From: an uncultured Lachnospira sp.
GTDB lineage: Bacteria; Bacillota; Clostridia; Lachnospirales; Lachnospiraceae
DNA length: 64,000 bases
Reading direction: 5' to 3'
NCBI GenBank assembly: GCA_946186125.1
Contig: CAMHLZ010000014.1
Location: forward strand, 1 to 64,000
In this document: positions 33,989 through 44,061 of the stretch, in pieces
Layout of the letters: every line of letters starts with the position of its first letter
Numbering within the stretch: the first letter of the stretch is position 1
Made by a program: the position numbers and the translations under genes
The notes under the pieces: model-generated
What the model saw: the letters and a program-made list of their open reading frames with translations, nothing else
Told to the model about the DNA's origin: nothing
Database searches by the model: none

Positions 33989-34222
33989 CTAAATCTCTGC
34001 ATTATCGGAAATATACTTTTCACAGGCTATAATTACGTTGTTGGAATTTATTACCATAATTTGTTCGGCAGTATATAATTCAGATGACATAGCTGTACCC
34101 AACTTTTTATGGAATGTTGCAATAGCCTTGTTTTTTGCATCGTATTCATAGATACTTTTTCCAGCTATCTTGCTATCTCCCTCTGATATTTCAATTACAT
34201 AAAATTTTACTGTGTTATTCAT
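33989..34222 (-). CDS. Small phage protein of unknown function
   Basis: 77 residues with no recognised domain (KFYVIEISEGDSKIAGKSIY...). It overlaps the stop of the tail fibre gene by 8 bp, with AAAGGATG upstream, so it is co-translated with it. It may be a fibre chaperone or structural part. Confidence 0.6.
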   Translation of the reverse strand: MNNTVKFYVIEISEGDSKIAGKSIYEYDAKNKAIATFHKKLGTAMSSELYTAEQIMVINSNNVIIACEKYISDNAEI

Positions 34223-37200
34223 TGGTTAACATCCTTTCTATCACTTCTAAACGTGATTCTAATTCATTGATTTTTTTCTGTTGCTTTTGTATAATCGACA
34301 CCATAGGTGCAATAAACTCTTCGTATCGCAACGAATATTCAACTTCTCCATTGTCAACTAATTCACGTTTTTCATTTCCATTTACATCTTTATTAACTAT
34401 TTCATCTTTCAATTTTTCTATAATTAACGGTGCAAAATTTTTAGAATCAATTCCTATTTCATTAATCAATTTTTCAACATCTTGAGCGATAAAACCATAG
34501 TGCAATCTATCTGATTGGCCGTCATTGTATTTGAATGATGATGGCTTTAATCCCATAATTAGATTTTCGGCAAAATCTGGATTAATGTCATTTATAGTAT
34601 TCTTCTTTCGTCTATCAGATGTTACTGCCGTTCCCGAAGATATATACATATTAACCGCTCGTACCTCTGCTAGACGATATGAATTATGACCTAAATACAC
34701 AGTGTTGTCCACTTTTGGAATTATCTGTAAAATGGGATTGGTAAAATACGTAATTTTCAAGGAATAGTTCCCTGAATTTGTTGCATTAGTTCTAAGCGAG
34801 TATCCATTCCCTATCAGAATGTCTTGAGCTACTTGGAAGCTTTTAGATACAACAATCTGACCAGCGTCATTCACACTTATGCGAGCCATGTTGTCGGTAG
34901 TTGTTGGTACATCATCATTGTAATGGAAATCTATATATCTTCCTACTTCCATGACTCCATCGGCATCAATTACAGGAATACCATTAAATACATTTGTGGA
35001 TGCCGTATTTATTTTTCTGCCGTTTATCTTGCTTACGGTTATTCCATCTTTTGCTAGTACAAAAGGAAATGCATATCCAGATGTTGAATTGGAATATTTG
35101 AATATTCTAATATTTCCATTGTAAGCATCTATATCCCAATATCCCGGATCTGATACTGTAGACGGTGTATATATTCGCATATTACCGCCCTCATTATCTC
35201 CCCATATAGCAATTCCATCTCCTGAGCTTGCATCTACGTGTATACCGCCATTGTTAAAACCGGCAGGAAGATTAAGCCTGCCTGTCAATGTTCCTCCTGC
35301 AGTTGACAGCGGAGTATACCCAAGTGCCGTTGTTATAATCAAAGCTGTTAATTCCGCTAATATTGTAGCGGCCGATACTACTGGGGTTGTAACTCCGTTT
35401 TTTGTCTGTCGTATGACTGCTGCATTGCTATCCCAAAATAGATCTGTTAAATCTGATACTAATGCAATTGTCCCGCTTTTGGCCGGATGTAATATACTAT
35501 ACACATTACCTCCATATGCCAAATCCCATCCTGCTGTCTTATTACCACCCGTTTGAGAATGCCAGATTGCAGCATATGGCTCACTCTTTGACCCAAAAAA
35601 CAACGTTGCTGTATTTGTGCCTGTTGCTAAAATTATAACCGGGTTTTGCACAGGTAAAAAATCACTGTCTGTATATGTTGTATCTTGTGCCGGTATTCCC
35701 AATGCTGTTATATCTGTTTTGGTAACAGGTATTAAACCTGCAATGTGCCCTTCACTTGTTACAGCTATCTTATATAGCCCATTGGCGGTTGCTATGCTTA
35801 CTCTGTTCGTGTCTATAGCATGCTCATAAGCTATCTTTCCTCTATCTCCTCTATATGCGGTAGATGACGTTTCTCCCAATGCTATTGATGTAGATACCTC
35901 AACATAGCCTGATCCACTCCACCTATATGGTATATTAGTTGATAAATCTACGTATATTTTCCCTGTTTCACCTAAAGTCGGAAATGTTGATCTTGACGAG
36001 TATTCCAAGATGTCATCTACATAAGATGGCAACTGGCTTGATGGAACTAACCCATTTGCATCTAACTCAGCTACTCCATTTGCTTGACCTTTAGTCGTGC
36101 TATCGATAGGTGTATATCCTAATCCTGCCGTTATGTCGCTTTGCGTTAGGCTCGATTTATAAGCCATTAGGCCTAACCCGTATACAGGTACATCAGCTAT
36201 AGTTCCGTTTGTATTAACACTTAATGTTCCGTTTGTTCTACCTGTAGCAATATTTCTAACTCCGCTATTAGTTACGGTGTTTGTTGACGTATCAATTGAT
36301 AATCCTGCACCGAATGTATATGAAGTTCCACCACCTTGATTGAAGTCAAAAACCACATCCCATATAGATATTCTAGTAGTTGTATCATAAGAATTAAATT
36401 TTCTCAACTTCATATCAATGGGATTCAACCAATAAAATTCAGTTGGTGTTGAAATAAATGAGTTATCATCAAGTATGCTCACAATTTCATTGTTGGTATC
36501 ATCAGGGATATATTCAGATACTATTAATTGTCCTGGTGCTATTATATTTCCACTTGACCAGATATGACCATTAATCAAATCTATAACAAAAGGTTTTACT
36601 TCTGACCATCCGGAATATTCAAGATAATTAATAAAATTAAAATATCGTGGTTTTTTGCCTGTTCCACCTTTATACGTAAAATCAACAATTTCATCCATAT
36701 AATCAACAGTATCATTTGCATCCATAGGTGTTGAATCGGTGCTGTAAATAACATTTCCATTACCAAGAGTATGACGATATCTCGAATTAGTTTCATGATA
36801 CAATGCGTGATAATATGGAGAAGTTCCCGCTGTTAATCCTGCATCATCTCCGATGGTAATTAATCCGTTTTCGTAATTCACTCCAAATGTTGAATCGTTA
36901 TTGTTACTGTATATGTTAAACGTATCACCGTTATTGCTTCTTTTGTGAATAAAGCTTCCGGATGACAGTGTATCATATCCGCTGCCATCCGGAGTCTTCA
37001 GATATTTCGCCGTATCCGAAGTAGGATTTGTCTTACCGGATATCGTCATATTTGGCACTGCCTCGTATGCTCCTGATGCTTCATATGCTTCATCTTCATA
37101 AAAGCAATTAATAGTAGTTATTAAGCCCCCATCACATTCCTGTGTGATACTCATAACCGGAATCTCATACCTTACTCCGCCGGACACAACCGGTATAACA

Positions 37201-38063
37201 TCCCACAGCTTTATATCCCAACATCCAAAGAATTTGACTGTAATATTTCTGATATTAAGATTCCATGCGCTAATACTTGTCCATGCCAAATCGCTCACAT
37301 ATTGGTACATGTATGGATTATATGACACAATGCCATAATCAGCTGTACTGTCTCCACTTATTACATAATCTGTATCCGACGTATAGGTTTTAATATATCC
37401 AATATGTACGTCCGAATCATCGGATATCTGTAACCCATCCATATATATACAGTCATCATCAATACTTATTTGCTGGTGAGCTGCACTCCATGCTACATTG
37501 GGCATTATTAGTTCAATCGTTGGAAGTCTTCTGAAACTATCTGCTCCAATTATACACTGGTATCCATTAAGACCTGCTATATAGCCTAAAACAGTTCTGA
37601 AGCTTAATCCTTCCGGCTTTTCATTAATTACGGCTTGACCGGCACCGGTTCCTGCATAATATACCCCCGTAAGTGTCGCAATTTCATTTAGCATCAATTC
37701 CGTTCTTATAGGATATGTCAGATTGCTTTCATATACGTCTGACATTTTGTAGACCATTGCGTCATATCCCTGCCAACTCTTTTTCCCTGTGTTTGTGCAT
37801 TTTTCTATACATTGCACTTTGAAAAAACCTATCAGTGTGTATGACATACTGCCTGACACATTTTTTGCCCTGTATATCTCTACAACGGCTCCGTCTGCGG
37901 TATGAGGTCCATTGACATATGTATCATATGTCACAACCGCTGACGGAGTGCATCCAAGATTGATATTTCCGTTCTCTATCAGGCTGTGCTGCAGCTTAAG
38001 ATTTTCAATCTCATAATAATCTGTAGTGCCGTTTAACCTGGCATAAAGATAATTGTAATCCAT
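34215..38063 (-). CDS. Tail fibre / tail-associated protein with S74 chaperone domain
   Basis: 1282 residues. The N-terminal ~330 residues resemble base-plate/tail-lysin attachment proteins (siphovirus Gp37-like). The middle has fibre-type modules (GLVPSSQLPSYVDDI; GETGKIYVDLSTNIPYRW; LGYTPLSTAGGTLTGRL). The C-terminal ~130 residues begin TSDRRKKNTINDINPDF and contain YGFIAQDVEKLI, the S74 intramolecular chaperone that self-cleaves after trimer assembly. A coiled coil ends the protein. It should contact the host surface. Confidence 0.85.
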   Translation of the reverse strand: MDYNYLYARLNGTTDYYEIENLKLQHSLIENGNINLGCTPSAVVTYDTYVNGPHTADGAVVEIYRAKNVSGSMSYTLIGFFKVQCIEKCTNTGKKSWQGYDAMVYKMSDVYESNLTYPIRTELMLNEIATLTGVYYAGTGAGQAVINEKPEGLSFRTVLGYIAGLNGYQCIIGADSFRRLPTIELIMPNVAWSAAHQQISIDDDCIYMDGLQISDDSDVHIGYIKTYTSDTDYVISGDSTADYGIVSYNPYMYQYVSDLAWTSISAWNLNIRNITVKFFGCWDIKLWDVIPVVSGGVRYEIPVMSITQECDGGLITTINCFYEDEAYEASGAYEAVPNMTISGKTNPTSDTAKYLKTPDGSGYDTLSSGSFIHKRSNNGDTFNIYSNNNDSTFGVNYENGLITIGDDAGLTAGTSPYYHALYHETNSRYRHTLGNGNVIYSTDSTPMDANDTVDYMDEIVDFTYKGGTGKKPRYFNFINYLEYSGWSEVKPFVIDLINGHIWSSGNIIAPGQLIVSEYIPDDTNNEIVSILDDNSFISTPTEFYWLNPIDMKLRKFNSYDTTTRISIWDVVFDFNQGGGTSYTFGAGLSIDTSTNTVTNSGVRNIATGRTNGTLSVNTNGTIADVPVYGLGLMAYKSSLTQSDITAGLGYTPIDSTTKGQANGVAELDANGLVPSSQLPSYVDDILEYSSRSTFPTLGETGKIYVDLSTNIPYRWSGSGYVEVSTSIALGETSSTAYRGDRGKIAYEHAIDTNRVSIATANGLYKIAVTSEGHIAGLIPVTKTDITALGIPAQDTTYTDSDFLPVQNPVIILATGTNTATLFFGSKSEPYAAIWHSQTGGNKTAGWDLAYGGNVYSILHPAKSGTIALVSDLTDLFWDSNAAVIRQTKNGVTTPVVSAATILAELTALIITTALGYTPLSTAGGTLTGRLNLPAGFNNGGIHVDASSGDGIAIWGDNEGGNMRIYTPSTVSDPGYWDIDAYNGNIRIFKYSNSTSGYAFPFVLAKDGITVSKINGRKINTASTNVFNGIPVIDADGVMEVGRYIDFHYNDDVPTTTDNMARISVNDAGQIVVSKSFQVAQDILIGNGYSLRTNATNSGNYSLKITYFTNPILQIIPKVDNTVYLGHNSYRLAEVRAVNMYISSGTAVTSDRRKKNTINDINPDFAENLIMGLKPSSFKYNDGQSDRLHYGFIAQDVEKLINEIGIDSKNFAPLIIEKLKDEIVNKDVNGNEKRELVDNGEVEYSLRYEEFIAPMVSIIQKQQKKINELESRLEVIERMLTNE

Positions 38064-38073
38064 CCCACACCTC

Positions 38074-38442
38074 CTACTGCATAGTTCCTGTTATTGTTAC
38101 ATTTTTGAATATTTTACCGTCATTGTCAGGAGTTGCACTATATGTCGGGTTATCCCAGTATACCGTTGCTGTCGTGTATCCACCGGTCTCATCCCAATAC
38201 TCCACTGTCTGATAAGGATTTGTAATGTCACTTATCTGTGAATCAATCAATGCTACCTGTGCTTCTGTCAATGGCTCAAATTGTATAGTGAGCTGTGTTT
38301 TAATCGCAATAATTGTGCCCACCATCTTTCCTGATTTTGTTCTCCCGGTATCTTCGCTCCATATCTTGTTTTTGGTTATCTTATAACCTTCTTCAGCCAA
38401 AGGATTTGGCATATCATATCCGTTTATTTTTAATATAGCCAC
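38074..38442 (-). CDS. Phage tail protein (DUF6711-like)
   Basis: About 122 residues. The likely start is GTG at 38442, with GGAGG 8 nt before it, giving a sequence that starts AILKINGYDMPNPLAEEGY; an ATG at 38460 overlaps the tape measure stop. It matches the small beta-rich tail proteins found between tape measure and fibre genes. Confidence 0.7.
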   Translation of the reverse strand: MAILKINGYDMPNPLAEEGYKITKNKIWSEDTGRTKSGKMVGTIIAIKTQLTIQFEPLTEAQVALIDSQISDITNPYQTVEYWDETGGYTTATVYWDNPTYSATPDNDGKIFKNVTITGTMQ

Positions 38443-38456
38443 ACTTACCACCTCCA

Positions 38457-41400
38457 TCATGTGAATGCTTTTTTACCTGTGCGTCTCGTATAATCTGCTG
38501 ATTCTTTCTGAATGGCTTTAAATAATTCTTTCAGCTCTCCTACCACCTGCACATTTACTTCTAAGTTGTCAATAGCTTCAAGGATTCTTTTTAGAATCTT
38601 AATTAACTCATCATTATTTCCACTCATCTCTGCTGCCTGTCTGGCCATCTCTAACAGCTTATTCTCCGGTGCTACCACTTCACCCTGATGTCTGTTATCA
38701 CCTATCACAGCCAACTGTGGGGTATTTGCTTTTACAAATCCTCCGTTTGCTAACTTAGGTATCCTTGGTACTGTAAGCGGGTTTTCCTCCCATAGAGATT
38801 GAAAAGGGGCATATCCCGCAACATGTGCATTCCTTATAATATTGAGCATCTCGTTTATCTTCTCAAATGGCTTTGATATGACAATATTAATTCCATCTAT
38901 CAGCTTATTTACAACTGTCTTAAAGGTATCTTCTATGCCTTCTTTTATTCCTGCAAAGATTTTTCCCCCTGTTGAAAACACATCTTTTACCTTTCCCCAT
39001 GCATCTTCAAACGTTGCCTTGAACCAATCTGCAATTCCGTTAAAAGGTGCTTTTATCTCATCAAGAACACTCTTAAAATGTGTCTTTACTGTTTCTATAG
39101 AGAATTTCTCCTTGATTTTTCCCCATGCATTATCAAACTTTTCACTGAACCATGTATGAATCTCTTCAAACGGATGCTTAACTTTGTCTGACACATTTGA
39201 AAAGAAATTTTTCACATTTGCAAATGCATTTCGGATTTTCTCCCATACACTATGGAATTTTTCCTTAAACCATGCATGGATTGTCAGAAATGGGGCTTTA
39301 ATTCTGTCCCTTACCTTGCAGAAATAATCTTTTGTATTCTCAAATGCATTTCGAATTTTTTCCCATACACTATAGAATTTCTCCTTAAACCATGCATGGA
39401 TTGTCAGGAATGGTGCTTTGATTCTGTCCCTTACTTTGCAGAAATAATCTTTTGTGTTATCAAATGCCGTTTTTATGTTATCCCATGACTTTTTGAATTT
39501 CTCCTTAAACCATTTTGGTATACCGGCAAAGATATTCTTTACTGAGCTGTGTATGTTTTTGAAATATGTCTTGATGTTGCCCGTATTGAATACGTCCTTT
39601 ATAGCTATCCATGCCTTTTTAAATGTTGTTTTAAACCATTTTGCAATTGATTTAAAAGGTTTTATGAAAGCATGGTACATATTCGTTGCGATTTTCAATA
39701 TCTTTTTTATATCAATGTGATCTAACAAAGCATTAATTATCGCCAGCTTCAATCTAATCTCTTTTACCACATTACTGATTATCTTAATAAGCTGTGTTCC
39801 ACCTATTTCAATCAGCTTTGCTAACACCGGCATTACACTTTTAATTATGAAATTTACTACGGGACTAAGTGCATATTTTATTAACTTTGCTATTATGCTT
39901 ATTATATTTCCAATCAACTTGAATACTTCTTCAAGACATGGTCCTATCTCTTTTTCTATTAACCTGGATATCTTTTTACCTAATTTTTCAATTACAGGTA
40001 ATATGTACTTTGTATAAGCATCTAAGAATGTCGATAAGACGGAACTAATACTGTCTTTGATATCTTCAAATGCAGGGCTTATTTTGTTTTCATATATTTT
40101 GATTATTGTATTGGTGACTTTTGTAAATGTTCTTGAAACAACCCCTGCTGCCGCGCTATATGGTTTTAATGTTCCTATTATCGCCTTTTTTATTTTATTT
40201 TTGTTCTCGATAACGGGTTCTGCAATTACTTTTATATAATCTCTTGTTAATCCTGCACCTACCACACCCAGAGTGCTGAATGCATTAATTAATATTTCTG
40301 TTAATGATGATGTTATTCCGGTGGCTTCTCTGCTTGTAAGCACACTGCTTGCTATATCTGCTATACTTGCTGTCAAATTTGATATAATGTCGTTTTCTTC
40401 ACTTTTAATGTCAAATAATTTTGCAATTCTTTCTTTTAACGCATTTTTTCTCGTTGATAATCCATTATTAATGCCGGTTACAATGTTAGTTGAAAGTGCT
40501 GTTCCGATATTAACCGCGCTTCCTGCAATCGTTCCCAACTTCTTAGCTTCTGAGTTAAGCCACCCACTTATTGAGTTTTTTACATTTTTATCTTTTGCAA
40601 TATCAAGCAAAGATTCTTTTATACCTGATATATTTGACCTTATTTTCTTTAGATTCGGAATTGTATTTCCTAATCCGATTTTAAACCCTGCTGCAAATTC
40701 CTTTTTTAATTCCTGCAGTTTTGACTTTAATTTATCAAGCTTATCTGATGCCTTCGAAACAACCGGTGATATGTCTCCTTCCTTTATGGCAGTATCTGTA
40801 CTGCTGCCTGTGCCACCGGAACCCGAAGAGGATGTTGATGTACTACCACTGTCTGATGATATCTTATTAATCTTGTCAAATCCCATTAATGAACGGTTTG
40901 CTTTTTTTGCAGCCTCAACTGCTGCATCACCTATTGATTTCGTTGCATCTGCTGCCTCTGTCGCTTCATCTGTCACACTGCCAAGTGTTGACGTTATGTT
41001 CCCACTGTCTGAAGTTGTCTTTCCCATTAGTGTATCTGTGAACTTTCTGAACGCATCTGATGCCAATATCAGTTTTTCAACAAACTTATTTATCGCTTTA
41101 ATCGCAGGGGATAATACATTTATAAGTCCCTGTCCTATGTTAGCTTTCAATGAATCTATCTGAAGTGACAGTATTCTTGTCTGGTTCGCCCATCCATCCT
41201 GTGTTCTTATAAAATCTCCTGTTGATGCTTTTAATTGATCCTGTACAAATTTGTATCTGAGCGCTACCTTCTCCTGCTCTGACATCTTCGCAGTTGTTTT
41301 GCCAAAGCCATTTGCAAGTGCATATGCATCTAATGCAGTTTGCGTCATTACAACGCCTAAGTCTTTCAGGCTTTCAGTCTCTCCGGTAAATACAGATTTC

Positions 41401-41834
41401 AGTTTCGTATATGCTTCATCCTGCGACAAATTGTAAAATGATGCAACATCTCCTGCCAATAAGGTCAGTGCTGTACTCATATCATATGCCTGCGATTCGG
41501 TAAATCCAAATGCTTTTGCCATTGCTCCAAATGTTCCGGTATATTTTTTTGCCATTGTCTCCGACATTCCAAAACTCTTTGCTGATGATTTTGCAAATTC
41601 ATTTACCTTGTCTGACATGGTTGTAAATGTGACATCTACAACATTCTGTACTTCTGAAAGGTCTGACCCCAGTTCAAGACATTTCTTAGAAAAATTCACA
41701 AGCGATTTCACTGAAAAGGCGGCAGCTAATGCTATTCCTGCCTTTTTGGCCAAACCCTGCATTTGACGATTAAATGCATCACTGTTAAGTACAAGGTCTA
41801 AACCTATTCTCCCTACGCTTTCTGCATCTGACAT
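38457..41834 (-). CDS. Tape measure protein
   Basis: 1125 residues, the largest helical protein of the phage. The N-terminus has the tape-measure start (IGLDLVLNSDAFNRQMQGL; LSEVQNVVDVTFTTMSDKV; YDMSTALTLLAGDVASFY). Hydrophobic segments lie in the middle. Residues ~780-900 contain repeated WF-K-KF..W..I...F units (period ~40 residues; 120 bp near-identical DNA repeats at 39240-39480). It sets tail length and helps DNA entry. Confidence 0.92.
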   Translation of the reverse strand: MSDAESVGRIGLDLVLNSDAFNRQMQGLAKKAGIALAAAFSVKSLVNFSKKCLELGSDLSEVQNVVDVTFTTMSDKVNEFAKSSAKSFGMSETMAKKYTGTFGAMAKAFGFTESQAYDMSTALTLLAGDVASFYNLSQDEAYTKLKSVFTGETESLKDLGVVMTQTALDAYALANGFGKTTAKMSEQEKVALRYKFVQDQLKASTGDFIRTQDGWANQTRILSLQIDSLKANIGQGLINVLSPAIKAINKFVEKLILASDAFRKFTDTLMGKTTSDSGNITSTLGSVTDEATEAADATKSIGDAAVEAAKKANRSLMGFDKINKISSDSGSTSTSSSGSGGTGSSTDTAIKEGDISPVVSKASDKLDKLKSKLQELKKEFAAGFKIGLGNTIPNLKKIRSNISGIKESLLDIAKDKNVKNSISGWLNSEAKKLGTIAGSAVNIGTALSTNIVTGINNGLSTRKNALKERIAKLFDIKSEENDIISNLTASIADIASSVLTSREATGITSSLTEILINAFSTLGVVGAGLTRDYIKVIAEPVIENKNKIKKAIIGTLKPYSAAAGVVSRTFTKVTNTIIKIYENKISPAFEDIKDSISSVLSTFLDAYTKYILPVIEKLGKKISRLIEKEIGPCLEEVFKLIGNIISIIAKLIKYALSPVVNFIIKSVMPVLAKLIEIGGTQLIKIISNVVKEIRLKLAIINALLDHIDIKKILKIATNMYHAFIKPFKSIAKWFKTTFKKAWIAIKDVFNTGNIKTYFKNIHSSVKNIFAGIPKWFKEKFKKSWDNIKTAFDNTKDYFCKVRDRIKAPFLTIHAWFKEKFYSVWEKIRNAFENTKDYFCKVRDRIKAPFLTIHAWFKEKFHSVWEKIRNAFANVKNFFSNVSDKVKHPFEEIHTWFSEKFDNAWGKIKEKFSIETVKTHFKSVLDEIKAPFNGIADWFKATFEDAWGKVKDVFSTGGKIFAGIKEGIEDTFKTVVNKLIDGINIVISKPFEKINEMLNIIRNAHVAGYAPFQSLWEENPLTVPRIPKLANGGFVKANTPQLAVIGDNRHQGEVVAPENKLLEMARQAAEMSGNNDELIKILKRILEAIDNLEVNVQVVGELKELFKAIQKESADYTRRTGKKAFT
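39181..39490. repeat. 120-bp tandem repeats within the tape measure gene
   Basis: Near-identical blocks (TCCCATACACTATRGAATTT, TTTAAACCATGCATGGATTG) start near 39241 and 39361, with weaker copies on either side. They encode the 40-residue repeat of the tape measure protein, and repeat number should alter tail length. Confidence 0.75.
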
Positions 41835-41848
41835 TTTTTACCTCCTTC

Positions 41849-42175
41849 CTACATTTCCTTAAATGCTTTTAAAATCTGCTCCAATGCCTGATTTAATTCA
41901 TTTTCAGACTTGGTTCCCGCTATTTTCTTTCGCCATTCATTTCTTATCCTGTGTTGCTCCGGAGTGAAATTTTTAAGCACTTCCCGGTCTTCTTCCGCTC
42001 TTATCCGCACCACTGTTCCCAGTGGTGTGTCTGATGACAGACCGGATATAAGTGCTTTAAACTCCTTCCAACGCATTGTTTTAAAATCGTTAGAATATAT
42101 TCTGTACCCATATTGTGAAAGGAAGCTTGATACGATTAGATCAAAGTCCTCTATCAGATCATAATACGGGTCACT
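41849..42175 (-). CDS. Tail assembly chaperone, downstream frame (Gp15-like)
   Basis: 108 residues beginning SDPYYDLIEDFDLIVSSFLS, then YGYRIYSNDFKTMRWKEFK and FTPEQHRIRNEWRKKI, a Gp15-type sequence. No start codon or ribosome binding site exists before the conserved region; the ATG at 42076 would remove its first third. The frame is +1/-2 relative to the gene upstream and overlaps its stop, so it is probably read by programmed frameshifting, as for gpG-gpGT type chaperones. GGAGAG near the end would allow a -2 slip. Confidence 0.65.
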   Translation of the reverse strand, partial: SDPYYDLIEDFDLIVSSFLSQYGYRIYSNDFKTMRWKEFKALISGLSSDTPLGTVVRIRAEEDREVLKNFTPEQHRIRNEWRKKIAGTKSENELNQALEQILKAFKEM

Positions 42176-42473
42176 GTTTCTCTCCTTCGTCTTCGTCTCC
42201 CTCAGTTATGAGATTGATTGCCTCTTCAACCACCACCGTCAAATCTTTAAAAGATAATCCTATTTCTAAGAGTTCTTTCCCTGTTTTTTCCGGGAAAATC
42301 AATTCAAACTGTGTGGCAAAATCCTGTTGTGTCATTTCTCCCTCTGATGCAAGCCCCATAAGTTTCAATACTGTGCCTGCATCTGCATTGACTTCATACT
42401 TTTTCCCTTTAATTAAAAGAGCCGGACTTGTTTCAAAGTCCAGCTTGTCGGTTATATCTATGATTTTAGCCAT
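42171..42473 (-). CDS. Tail assembly chaperone, upstream frame
   Basis: 100 residues (MAKIIDITDKLDFETSPALL...), helical with an acidic end, in the position of the tail assembly chaperone between tail tube and tape measure. Its last codons overlap the frame of the Gp15-like extension. Confidence 0.75.
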   Translation of the reverse strand: MAKIIDITDKLDFETSPALLIKGKKYEVNADAGTVLKLMGLASEGEMTQQDFATQFELIFPEKTGKELLEIGLSFKDLTVVVEEAINLITEGDEDEGEKQ

Positions 42474-42488
42474 TTTTTCTCCTTTCCA

Positions 42489-42926
42489 TTACGTTCCTGA
42501 AGGTGCTGTTATAGTCGGTTTGCCATTGCTTAGTACCTCAAATTCTAATGGTCCTACCGCAGTTGAATCTCCGGAACCAATCGCCCCGACATTTATAACT
42601 GCGTCATTGAATACGACCACTGTTCCGTCAGGGAAAGTCCACTGAAATACTGCCTCTGCCTCTCTACCGTTCTTAAACGCAAGCCCCGCTATGAAGTCAT
42701 TTCCTGCGTCTCCAACGTTTCTTTTTCCTGTTACACTGATTGATATCGCTTTTGCCGTTAATAATCTTCTTTTCCATCCTTCCTGATCCATTGGAGTCCA
42801 TTCCTCTACTCCATTATCAAATGTTACTGAAAATGATTCCATATCAGCGATATTGTTTAAGCTTGATGATGATGAACCTGTCTGAAACTGATTCTCATAC
42901 ACCGGATATACTCCTGTTTGTGGCAT
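42489..42926 (-). CDS. Major tail tube protein
   Basis: 145 residues (MPQTGVYPVYENQFQTGSSS...). VEEWTPMDQEGWKRRL, ISISVTGKRNVGDAGNDFIA and AVFQWTFPDGTVVVF are typical of phi13/TP901-like tail tube proteins. It precedes the chaperone and tape measure genes, the standard place. Confidence 0.85.
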   Translation of the reverse strand: MPQTGVYPVYENQFQTGSSSSSLNNIADMESFSVTFDNGVEEWTPMDQEGWKRRLLTAKAISISVTGKRNVGDAGNDFIAGLAFKNGREAEAVFQWTFPDGTVVVFNDAVINVGAIGSGDSTAVGPLEFEVLSNGKPTITAPSGT

Positions 42927-42940
42927 TTTAATCTTCCTTT

Positions 42941-43345
42941 CTATGTTGTTTTATAATAAAAATCAGCATCTATGACCATTTCATAGACGCCGTCTTCATC
43001 TGTATCTACCGGAATAGGATTAGTTGCTATGATAAACAGAACCCTATTACCATTTACCTCTGTGTTCTGTATGCTCATCAATGCCTCTGACAGTTGGTGA
43101 GCTGCTGCTTCTGTGTTTCTGTATGACTTATCCCAGTGAATTAAGAAGGTTACTCTCCTTGAATCATGCTTTTTGTTCTCCATTCCACCTATCGGTATTA
43201 TCAAATTACCTTCCCGACGCGAATCATATATGCCTATGCTGTGATTTTTTTTGTTTTCCAGCCTGCCCATATATACGTTGTTTGGTTCTGCTATACCTAA
43301 TGTGGCTATATAATCTCTTATATCTGCTAACGGTAACATCATCAT
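42941..43345 (-). CDS. Tail terminator / minor capsid protein
   Basis: 134 residues with a mixed alpha/beta fold (FLIHWDKSYRNTEAAAHQLS; VYEMVIDADFYYKT). It fits the minor capsid or tail terminator family (tail completion) and overlaps the next gene upstream by 4 bp. Confidence 0.72.
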   Translation of the reverse strand: MMMLPLADIRDYIATLGIAEPNNVYMGRLENKKNHSIGIYDSRREGNLIIPIGGMENKKHDSRRVTFLIHWDKSYRNTEAAAHQLSEALMSIQNTEVNGNRVLFIIATNPIPVDTDEDGVYEMVIDADFYYKTT

Positions 43346-43722
43346 AGGTTCGCCTCCTCTCTGACAAACTTTTCAAAAGCCTTCTTACAAAAATCTTTCT
43401 GCTTTCCGCTTATCCAATCTTCATACCACCTGCCTTTTGCGTATGGATTTTCTTCTGTGTTGAATTTATATTCTGGATGATAATACAGCCTTCTGGCATA
43501 CGGAGTTGAAGATATGATGCTTACTTTACCTGAGTTACTTTCCGAATAATCTACAAATGTGCTCTCATTTTGCAAATTTCCATACCTGAAGGGTATAACC
43601 TGTGCCTGTTCAACTTCTGTGTGAAGTGCCTCGGCAGTCTTTTCAAGCGCCGTGACTGCTGCCCGCTCTAATCTTTTTATTACAGGCATGTTTAATGTCA
43701 CTCTTGACCCGACTGTTATCAT
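43342..43722 (-). CDS. Minor capsid / HK97 gp10-like protein
   Basis: 126 residues; GNLQNESTFVDYSES and STPYARRLYYHPEYKFNT are typical of minor capsid 2/gp10-type head-tail joining proteins. It overlaps its neighbours by 4 bp on both sides (ATGA type). Confidence 0.78.
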   Translation of the reverse strand: MITVGSRVTLNMPVIKRLERAAVTALEKTAEALHTEVEQAQVIPFRYGNLQNESTFVDYSESNSGKVSIISSTPYARRLYYHPEYKFNTEENPYAKGRWYEDWISGKQKDFCKKAFEKFVREEANL

Positions 43723-44057
43723 ATGAACATCACCTCCGTATAATTGACTGTCCCGTCAGGATTCCGGTGTTTCTTTCCTTTGTAGATTGTTCTGGTCATA
43801 CCGTTTATAACAGCCTCTCCGCCGGTTATGTTAGGCATATCAGGACATATGTCTCCACAGAACAATGCCGTGCCGCTTATGTTGATGAGCTTTTTTTCTG
43901 CCGTAAGGACTGTTTTTCCTTCATCCTGAAAATTACATTTTCCTGTGTATCTGAACGCTTCTAACGGTTCTCCATAAACGTTTACACCTTCCTGCTCCAT
44001 TACAATCTCAATGTCCGTCTGACAATATACAGGCAGTACAAGACATGGATATTTCAC
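43719..44057 (-). CDS. Minor capsid / head closure protein
   Basis: 112 residues; beta-rich (GKCNFQDEGKTVLTAEKKLI; GGEAVINGMTRTIYKGKKHR). It resembles the putative minor capsid/head closure proteins located between connector and gp10-type genes in Gram-positive phages. Confidence 0.72.
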   Translation of the reverse strand: MKYPCLVLPVYCQTDIEIVMEQEGVNVYGEPLEAFRYTGKCNFQDEGKTVLTAEKKLINISGTALFCGDICPDMPNITGGEAVINGMTRTIYKGKKHRNPDGTVNYTEVMFI

Positions 44058-44061
44058 ATTA

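Noticed and set aside
34215-38063. Diversity-generating retroelement acting on the tail fibre
   Set aside because: No reverse transcriptase or template repeat is seen; the fibre ends in an S74 domain rather than a C-type lectin target.
40273-41163. Plus-strand open frame of 296 residues
   Set aside because: It is antisense to the tape measure gene, lacks a ribosome binding site and family, and is driven by low stop density.
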